A DNA stretch of 64,000 nt. Origin: Paracoccus contaminans. Its GTDB lineage: Bacteria; Pseudomonadota; Alphaproteobacteria; Rhodobacterales; Rhodobacteraceae. The notes under the pieces are model-generated. The model made no database searches. It had not been told where the DNA came from and saw only the letters and a program-made list of their open reading frames with translations. This document shows positions 58,788 through 64,000 of this stretch, piece by piece (the stretch's first letter is position 1; each line of letters opens with the position of its first letter). Where the stretch lies: assembly GCF_002105555.1 (NCBI RefSeq), contig NZ_CP020612.1:1976001-2040000 (forward strand), given 5' to 3'. The position numbers and the translations under genes were made by a program.

Positions 58788-59168
58788 ATGGCGGATCACC
58801 GGGGCGACGATGCCCAGAGGAGCCGCGACGCGGAACGCTTGCAGGCGCTTGAATCGCGGCTGGTCACGATGGCCCGCGACAGGCGTCCCGCAACCCCCGG
58901 CGCCGACAAGTTCTACAACGCCAACCAGGCATGGCGGATGGTCGTGGAACTGGTGGCGGGGCTCGCGATCGGCTTTGGCGTCGGTTACGGGCTGGACCGG
59001 CTGTTGGGCACCACGCCCATCATGCTGGTCATCTTCATCTTCCTCGGCTTTGCCGCAGGGGTGCGGACAATGCTGAGAACCGCGGCCGAGATGGGCAAGG
59101 CCCCGCCGGCGGCGGATGCGGGCAGGCAGGGGCCGGACGACGGGCCGGACGAGGACGAAAGGGACTGA
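58788..59168 (+). CDS. atpI: ATP synthase accessory protein AtpI
   Basis: 126 residues. Two membrane helices (about 52-72 and 77-97), with [22 protein letters not shown] and [17 protein letters not shown] as the AtpI core. Helps assembly of the c-ring. Acidic C-terminus. First gene of the F0 operon, 2 bp before atpB. Confidence 0.88.
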   Translation: MADHRGDDAQRSRDAERLQALESRLVTMARDRRPATPGADKFYNANQAWRMVVELVAGLAIGFGVGYGLDRLLGTTPIMLVIFIFLGFAAGVRTMLRTAAEMGKAPPAADAGRQGPDDGPDEDERD

Positions 59169-59170
59169 GC

Positions 59171-59926
59171 GTGGCAACTGAAGCGCATGGCGAAGGCACG
59201 GGCCTGGTGTTTCACCCGATGGACCAGTTCATCGTCAGGCCGCTGTTCGGCGACGGCCCGATCCACTGGTACACGCCCACCAATGTGACGCTGTGGCTGA
59301 TGCTGGCGGTGGCGGTCGTATGGGTTCTGTTCGTCGCCGGCACCTCGGGGCGTGCGCTGATCCCCTCGCGCGTGCAGTCGGTGGCCGAGCTGACCTATGG
59401 CATGATCCACAAGATGGTCGAGGACGTGACCGGCAAGGACGGGCTGAAATATTTCCCCTATGTCTTCACGCTGTTCTGCTTCATCCTGTTCGCGAACCTG
59501 CTGGGCCTGCTGCCCAAGTCGTTCTCGACGACGTCGCATATCGCGGTGACGGCGGTGCTGGCCGTGTGCGTGTTCGTGGGCGTCACCGTTCTGGGTTTTG
59601 TCAAGAACGGGACCGAATTCCTGGGCCTTTTCTGGGTAAAATCCGCGCCGCTGGCCATGCGCCCGATCCTGGCCGTGATCGAGCTCATCTCGTATTTCGT
59701 GCGCCCGCTGACCCACAGCATCCGACTGGCGGGCAACATCATGGCCGGCCACGCCGTGCTGAAGGTGTTCGCCGCCTTTGCCGCAGTCGCCGCCATCGCC
59801 CCCGTGTCGATCATCGCCATCGCCGCGATGTACGGACTAGAGCTGCTGGTCGCGGTGATCCAGGCCTATGTCTTTACCATCCTGACCTGCGTGTACCTCA
59901 AGGACGCGCTGCACCCGGCCCACTAA
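59171..59926 (+). CDS. atpB: F0F1 ATP synthase subunit a
   Basis: 251 residues, GTG start. [17 protein letters not shown], then [20 protein letters not shown] and [17 protein letters not shown] with the essential Arg of the proton half-channels, and the last helix [22 protein letters not shown]. Inner-membrane stator of F0. The upstream frame extends far but the GTG at 59171 matches the family N-terminus. Confidence 0.95.
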   Translation: MATEAHGEGTGLVFHPMDQFIVRPLFGDGPIHWYTPTNVTLWLMLAVAVVWVLFVAGTSGRALIPSRVQSVAELTYGMIHKMVEDVTGKDGLKYFPYVFTLFCFILFANLLGLLPKSFSTTSHIAVTAVLAVCVFVGVTVLGFVKNGTEFLGLFWVKSAPLAMRPILAVIELISYFVRPLTHSIRLAGNIMAGHAVLKVFAAFAAVAAIAPVSIIAIAAMYGLELLVAVIQAYVFTILTCVYLKDALHPAH

Positions 59927-59970
59927 GGCCCGTCAGCCTCATCACGTTTCCAACCCCAAGGAGCAAGACC

Positions 59971-60213
59971 ATGGAAAACGTCGCCAACTACGCCGAACTG
60001 GGCAAATACATCGGCGCGGGCCTCGCCTGCTTCGGCATGGCCGGTGCGGCCATGGCCGTCGGCAACGTCGCCGGCAACTACCTGTCGGGCGCGCTGCGCA
60101 ACCCTTCGGCCGCCGCGTCGCAGACCGCCACGCTGTTCATCGGCATGGCCTTCGCCGAAGCCCTCGGCATCTTCTCGTTCCTGGTCGCCCTGCTGCTGCT
60201 GTTCGCAGCCTGA
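59971..60213 (+). CDS. atpE: F0F1 ATP synthase subunit c
   Basis: 80 residues, two helices. [27 protein letters not shown] with the loop NPSAA, then [21 protein letters not shown], where Glu in FAEALGIF is the proton-carrying carboxylate. AAGGAG 7-12 nt before ATG is the strongest ribosome site in the operon, as expected for the many copies of c. Confidence 0.97.
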   Translation: MENVANYAELGKYIGAGLACFGMAGAAMAVGNVAGNYLSGALRNPSAAASQTATLFIGMAFAEALGIFSFLVALLLLFAA

Positions 60214-60287
60214 TCCCGGCACGACTCCTTGCTTTTGGGAGGGGGCTTCCCCCTCCCGATTGCCAACCGCTCGGCCAGGGATAGGAC

Positions 60288-61241
60288 ATGTTCAGCCTTT
60301 TGCAGCAGACCGCCCCAGCCGCGGTCGAAACGACTACCCGGACGATCACCGTTCCGATCACCGACGCCGCGCCCGCGGCTTCGGCGGCGACTGTATCGAA
60401 TGCGGCCCCCGCGGCCGTCAACGTGGCGCCGGCCCCCGCCGTATCTGCGCCCGCGCCGGTCAGCGCCCCGGCCGTGACCGTCACGCCTGCCGCCCCGCAT
60501 GGAGCTGACGCCGGCCACAGCGCCGCGGCCCAGACCCATGCCACTGATTCCATGATCGTGCCGCATGCCGCAGGCGCCGAGCACGCCGCGCCCGTTGCGC
60601 AGAGCGGCGTTGGCCATGCGCCCGTCGCCCCGGCCGAGGTGATGACCACCGCCGATGGCCACGCCGCCGTCGCCGCCCACAGCGCGCCCGGCACCGATGC
60701 CGTTCATGCCGTCGGCGCGGGCGGGCACGACGCTGCCGCCTCGGCAGGGATGCCGCAGCTCGATTTCTCCACCTTCGGCAACCAGATCTTCTGGCTGCTG
60801 GTCGCGCTGGCGCTGATCTATCTGATCCTGTCGCGCGTCGCGATCCCGCGGATCGGGCGCATCCTGGGCGATCGTCAGGGGCTGATGACCGCCGATCTGG
60901 CCGCCGCCGAGGATTTCAAGCGCAAGGCGCGTGACGCCGAGTCGGCCTATGACAAGGCGCTTGCGGATGCCCGCGCCGAGGCGAACAAGATCGTCGCGTC
61001 CCAGAAGGCCGAGATCGACGCCGACCTGAAAGCCGCGATGGCCCGGGCTGACGCCGAGATTTCCGCCCGCTCGGTCGAATCCGAGCGCCGCATCGGCGAG
61101 ATTCGCGAATCTGCCGTCACCGACGCGCGTACCGTCGCGCAGGATGTCGCGGCCGAGCTGGTTCGCGCCTTCGGCGCCACGCCTGACGCCGCCGCCATCG
61201 ACGCTGCTGTCGATGCCCGCCTGAAGGGAGCCGTGCAATGA
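60288..61241 (+). CDS. atpG: F0F1 ATP synthase subunit b' with long N-terminal extension
   Basis: 317 residues, against about 160-200 for usual b'. Residues 1 to about 155 are an Ala/Pro/Val-rich, low-complexity region with 10 His between 71 and 147. The b' part starts PQLDFSTFGNQIFWLLVALALI, with the membrane helix at about 166-183, followed by a coiled coil (AEDFKRKARDAESAYDKALA). Partner of b in the peripheral stalk. The extension lies on the periplasmic side by topology. The stop overlaps the atpF start (ATGA). Confidence 0.9.
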   Translation: MFSLLQQTAPAAVETTTRTITVPITDAAPAASAATVSNAAPAAVNVAPAPAVSAPAPVSAPAVTVTPAAPHGADAGHSAAAQTHATDSMIVPHAAGAEHAAPVAQSGVGHAPVAPAEVMTTADGHAAVAAHSAPGTDAVHAVGAGGHDAAASAGMPQLDFSTFGNQIFWLLVALALIYLILSRVAIPRIGRILGDRQGLMTADLAAAEDFKRKARDAESAYDKALADARAEANKIVASQKAEIDADLKAAMARADAEISARSVESERRIGEIRESAVTDARTVAQDVAAELVRAFGATPDAAAIDAAVDARLKGAVQ

Positions 61242-61798
61242 TCGCCCGTCTGATCGCCGCCCTGGCCATGCTGGGGGCAACCCCCGCGCTGGCCGCTTCG
61301 GGTCCGTTCTTCTCGCTGCGGAACACCGATTTTGTCGTGACGCTGGCATTCCTGCTGTTCGTCGGCATCCTGCTGTATTTCCGCGTCCCGGCGGCGGTCG
61401 GCAAGCTGCTGGACAAGCGCGCCGAGGGCATCAAGGCCGATGTGGCCGAGGCGCGCCGCCTGCGCGACGAGGCGCAGGACATCTATGCCAGCTATGAACG
61501 CCGCCAGCGCGAGGTGCGCACGCAGGCAGACGAGATCGTGGCAAATGCCCGCAAGGAGGCTATGGCCCAGGCCGACAAGGCCAAGCTTGACCTGGAAAAA
61601 TCCATCGAACGGCGGCTTGCCGCCGCGCAGGACCAGATCGCATCGGCCGAGAGCGAGGCTGTTCGCGTGGTCCGCGACCGTGCGGTGCAGGTGGCCATTG
61701 CCGCCGCGTCCGAGGTGCTGGCCCGGCAGCTTGGCCCGCAGGAGCGTAGTGCCGGCATCGACCGCGCCATCGACGATGTTGCCCGCCATCTGAACTGA
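61238..61798 (+). CDS. atpF: F0F1 ATP synthase subunit b
   Basis: 186 residues. MIARLIAALAMLGATPALAA may be a cleavable leader; the helix FVVTLAFLLFVGILLYFRVP follows, then a long charged coiled coil (RLRDEAQDIYASYERRQREV) to IDDVARHLN. Peripheral stalk with b'. Last gene of the F0 operon, followed by a terminator. Confidence 0.95.
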   Translation: MIARLIAALAMLGATPALAASGPFFSLRNTDFVVTLAFLLFVGILLYFRVPAAVGKLLDKRAEGIKADVAEARRLRDEAQDIYASYERRQREVRTQADEIVANARKEAMAQADKAKLDLEKSIERRLAAAQDQIASAESEAVRVVRDRAVQVAIAAASEVLARQLGPQERSAGIDRAIDDVARHLN

Positions 61799-61822
61799 CG
61801 AGCCCTGGCCCGTCATGAAAAG

Positions 61823-61843
61823 GCCCCCGGTCTGTCCGGGGGC
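61823..61843. terminator. bidirectional terminator between atpF and the OmpA-like gene
   Basis: GCCCCCGG (61823-61830), loop TCTGT, CCGGGGGC (61836-61843), with AAAA before and TTT after the stem, so it works for both convergent genes. 24 bp after the atpF stop. Confidence 0.8.
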
Positions 61844-61857
61844 TTTGTCGTTCCTGC

Positions 61858-62517
61858 CTAGCGGTTGGGGCGGATCACGATCTCGACCCGGCGGTTCTGC
61901 GCCCGGCCCGCGAGCGTATCGTTCGATGCGACGGGTTCGGCTTCGCCCCGGCCCAGCGTCGCCACGCGGTTGGCCGCGACGCCGCCTGCCGTGAGGATCG
62001 CCGCCACGGAACGGGCCCTGCGCTGCGACAGATCGAGGTTGTATTCGGCCCGGCCGGTCGAATCGGTGTATCCGGTCACCTGGACGGTCGAGTCGGGATA
62101 TTGCTGCAGGTTCCGCGCCAGCGCGTAAAGGTCGTTCTGGGCCGGGCCGGATACGGTGGCGCTGTCGGTGGCGAACAGGACACCTTCGGGCAGCGTCACG
62201 TTCAGCGTCTGTCCGGTGTTGACGACCTGCACGCCGGGCGTGGTCATCTGCGATTGCAATGCCCGCGCCTGCGCATCCAGCGCCGATCCGATCAGCCCGC
62301 CGGCTGCGCCCCCCACGATCGCGCCCTTGATCGCATCGCGCCCCTTGGCGCGCCCGTCGCTGTCGCGGGTTGCGCCATACAGCGCGCCGATGGCCGCGCC
62401 GCCGATGACGCCCTGCTGCGCACGGCTGAGCTGCACCGGCTCTCCGGTCGGGCTGACGCAGGCGCCGAGCGTGGCGATACCGGCCAGGGCTGCGGCGAGT
62501 GAGGCGGATCGTTTCAT
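61858..62517 (-). CDS. OmpA-like lipoprotein
   Basis: 219 residues. Lipobox LGAC with Cys at residue 20, then a glycine-zipper-like part (GVIGGAAIGALYGATRD, GAIVGGAAGGLIG) and a C-terminal OmpA domain that binds peptidoglycan: VQVTGYTDSTGRAEYNLDLS, QRRARSVAAIL and NRRVEIVI. YiaD-type. Anchors outer membrane to peptidoglycan. Convergent with atpF. Confidence 0.9.
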   Translation of the reverse strand: MKRSASLAAALAGIATLGACVSPTGEPVQLSRAQQGVIGGAAIGALYGATRDSDGRAKGRDAIKGAIVGGAAGGLIGSALDAQARALQSQMTTPGVQVVNTGQTLNVTLPEGVLFATDSATVSGPAQNDLYALARNLQQYPDSTVQVTGYTDSTGRAEYNLDLSQRRARSVAAILTAGGVAANRVATLGRGEAEPVASNDTLAGRAQNRRVEIVIRPNR

Positions 62518-62711
62518 GGAACTGTCCCTTTCCTTTTGTCATGGCGAAATCCAGCGCCGCCCTTGGGGCGGTGCTGCCGCACTGCCTGACCAACGGCAGC
62601 GGCACGGGGCGGTTCCCCCGCGTGCCCCTCTCCTCGGGGCACGATTCGTCACAAACGCGGGATCGCCTTGGCGGGCTTGCGACGCGGCCCGATGCGCGGC
62701 ATCACCCTGTC

Positions 62712-63428
62712 ATGCCAGCCCCGCTTGATCCCGCACGGCCGCTGCCCGCCAAGGGCCCCGCAAGGCGCCCCGCCCGGCTGCCGCCCCCATTGCCCTTTGA
62801 CGCGCAGCTTGCCGTCTTTTCGCGCCTGCGCGAGGCCAATCCCCATCCCGCGACGGAACTGCAGTATCGCGACGCCTTCACGCTGCTGGTGGCGGTGGCG
62901 CTGTCGGCGCAGGCGACCGATGCCAGCGTGAACAAGGCTACCCCGGCGCTGTTCGCGGCGGCGCCCACGCCCGCGGCGATGGTCGCGCTGGGGCTAGAGG
63001 GGATCACCGCCCATATCCGCAGCATCGGCCTTTACCGGCAGAAGGCCAGGAACGTGCTGGCGCTGTCGCAGCGGCTGATCGATGTGTTCGGGGGGGCGGT
63101 GCCATCCTCGCGCGCGGCGCTGATGACCTTGCCGGGGGTGGGGCGCAAGACGGCGAATGTGGTGCTGAACAATGTCTGGCGCATCCCCGCCCAGGCAGTG
63201 GACACCCACATCTTTCGCGTCGGCAACCGGACGCGCATCGCGCCCGGCCGTGACGAGGCCGAGGTCGAGCGCGCCATCGAGGACAATGTCCCCGCCGCTT
63301 TCCAGCAGGAGGCGCATAACTGGCTGATCCTGCATGGCCGCCACATCTGCCAAGCGCGCCGGCCGCGCTGTCCGATCTGCCCGATCCGCGAGCTTTGCCC
63401 CCATGAGCCCAAGACCGTGGACCCGTGA
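62712..63428 (+). CDS. nth: endonuclease III
   Basis: 238 residues. DNA glycosylase/AP lyase for oxidized pyrimidines. Helix-hairpin-helix LPGVGRKTANVVLNNVW with the catalytic Lys, VDTHIFRVGNR with the catalytic Asp, and the 4Fe-4S site C-x6-C-x2-C-x5-C in CQARRPRCPICPIRELC. The N-terminal 25 residues are Pro/Arg-rich. Start ATG at 62712. The cluster would be delivered by the SUF system encoded in this window. Confidence 0.95.
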   Translation: MPAPLDPARPLPAKGPARRPARLPPPLPFDAQLAVFSRLREANPHPATELQYRDAFTLLVAVALSAQATDASVNKATPALFAAAPTPAAMVALGLEGITAHIRSIGLYRQKARNVLALSQRLIDVFGGAVPSSRAALMTLPGVGRKTANVVLNNVWRIPAQAVDTHIFRVGNRTRIAPGRDEAEVERAIEDNVPAAFQQEAHNWLILHGRHICQARRPRCPICPIRELCPHEPKTVDP

Positions 63429-63503
63429 AGGGCTTGCCCCCCGGCGATCAACCGGAAATTAACCCGCAGGGCGCCATGATGCGCCGCGCGAGAAAGGAAC
63501 AGC

Positions 63504-64000
63504 ATGGCCCATCAGGTGATCGGCATCGGCAATGCGATCATGGACGTGATCGCCAGCGTCACGGATGACGCGCTTGAACGGCTTGGCGTGCGCAAGGGGA
63601 TCATGCAGCTGATCGACCGCGAACGCTCGGATGCGCTGACCGCGGCGGCCGGGGCATCGGGGCAGGGGCCGCGCCTCGTGCCCGGCGGATCGGTGGCCAA
63701 CACGCTGGCCGGGCTGGGGCGGCTGGGCCTGACCACCGCCTTCATCGGCCGGGTGGCCGACGACGATCTGGGCCGCAGCTATGCACAGGGCATGGCGGCG
63801 GACGGGACAGACTTTGTGAACCCGCCGGTGCCGGGGGGCAGCCTGCCGACCTCGCGCTCGATCATCCATGTCACGCCCGATGGCGAACGGTCGATGAACA
63901 CCTATCTGGGCATCTCGGCCGAGCTTGGCCCGGCGGAGGTGGACCCGTCGCTGTTTTCAGGCGGCACCTGGCTGTTCCTCGAAGGATATCTGTTCGACAA
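63504..64000 (+). CDS. PfkB family kinase, probable adenosine kinase, partial
   Basis: N-terminal 165 residues, cut by the window end. MAHQVIGIGNAIMDVIASVT, then PGGSVANTLAGLGRLG and FIGRVADDDLGRSYAQ are the ribokinase/PfkB signatures. Alphaproteobacterial proteins of this type are usually labelled adenosine kinase; the substrate is not proven because the C-terminal Asp motif is outside. GAAAGGAA lies 6-13 nt before the ATG. Confidence 0.85.
   Translation, partial: MAHQVIGIGNAIMDVIASVTDDALERLGVRKGIMQLIDRERSDALTAAAGASGQGPRLVPGGSVANTLAGLGRLGLTTAFIGRVADDDLGRSYAQGMAADGTDFVNPPVPGGSLPTSRSIIHVTPDGERSMNTYLGISAELGPAEVDPSLFSGGTWLFLEGYLFD

Overview
The window is about 64 kb of high-GC DNA from an alphaproteobacterium of the Rhodobacteraceae, most likely Paracoccus or a close relative. 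The evidence is: a split F0 operon (atpI-B-E-b'-b) with no F1 genes next to it; flaF/flbT flagellar regulators; a CckA hybrid kinase; GTTC-N7-GTTC-type SOS boxes; and the order mdh - mcl2 - DUF1737 - mch - sdhCD(A)(B), which I recall from Rhodobacter sphaeroides. Genus is inferred from gene order and protein style, not from a search.

Layout. 1-9.4 kb is a surface-polysaccharide block: start of a divergent KpsM-like export permease, cysQ, kdsB, galU, galE, two tandem paralogous family-2 glycosyltransferases, a GT14-like glycosyltransferase and a two-module sulfotransferase. 9.3-12.8 kb is a glutaryl-CoA catabolism unit (gcd, class III CoA-transferase, divergent LysR). 12.9-21.5 kb is coaBC followed by a tightly coupled SUF iron-sulfur operon (cysteine desulfurase, sufB, sufC, sufD, two YIP1-type membrane proteins, sufS). 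21.5-36.9 kb holds a transglycosylase, an HWE kinase, cckA, rsmB, recA, a serine hydrolase, alaS, a class II amidotransferase, a D-amino-acid-dehydrogenase-like flavoprotein, aroC and an orphan BrnA-like protein. 36.9-38.5 kb is a distinctly AT-richer insertion: a reverse transcriptase gene broken by two stop codons and a frameshift, with hairpin-rich DNA upstream. 38.5-41.8 kb is carB. 42.5-48.1 kb is part of a flagellar cluster (flgD, fliK, flgJ-like, flgN-like, fliC, flaF, flbT, DUF1217). 48.5-57.9 kb is central carbon metabolism (mdh, a YciF-like protein, mcl2, mch, sdhCDAB with three extra genes between sdhA and sdhB). 58-61.8 kb is an ArsR regulator and the F0 operon; 61.8-64 kb is an OmpA-like lipoprotein, nth and the start of a PfkB-type sugar/nucleoside kinase.

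How parts connect. The sulfotransferase would release PAP, which CysQ hydrolyses, and KdsB plus a KpsM-like exporter point to a KDO-linked, sulfated surface glycan. mcl2 and mch belong to the ethylmalonyl-CoA pathway of acetyl-CoA assimilation and sit with TCA genes mdh and sdh. The CckA-CtrA axis may control several promoters here: perfect TTAA-N7-TTAAC sites lie in front of cckA itself and in front of the BrnA-like gene, and a degenerate one lies in the fliK/flgJ divergent promoter.

The most unusual observations are the four-fold GTTC array with exact 11-bp period next to a CtrA site (36.2-36.3 kb), the decayed reverse-transcriptase locus with its structured upstream region (36.9-38.5 kb), the non-SDH genes embedded and translationally coupled inside the sdh operon, and the 155-residue Ala/Pro/His-rich extension on ATP synthase subunit b'. 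No rRNA, tRNA, CRISPR array, intact insertion sequence or prophage was seen.
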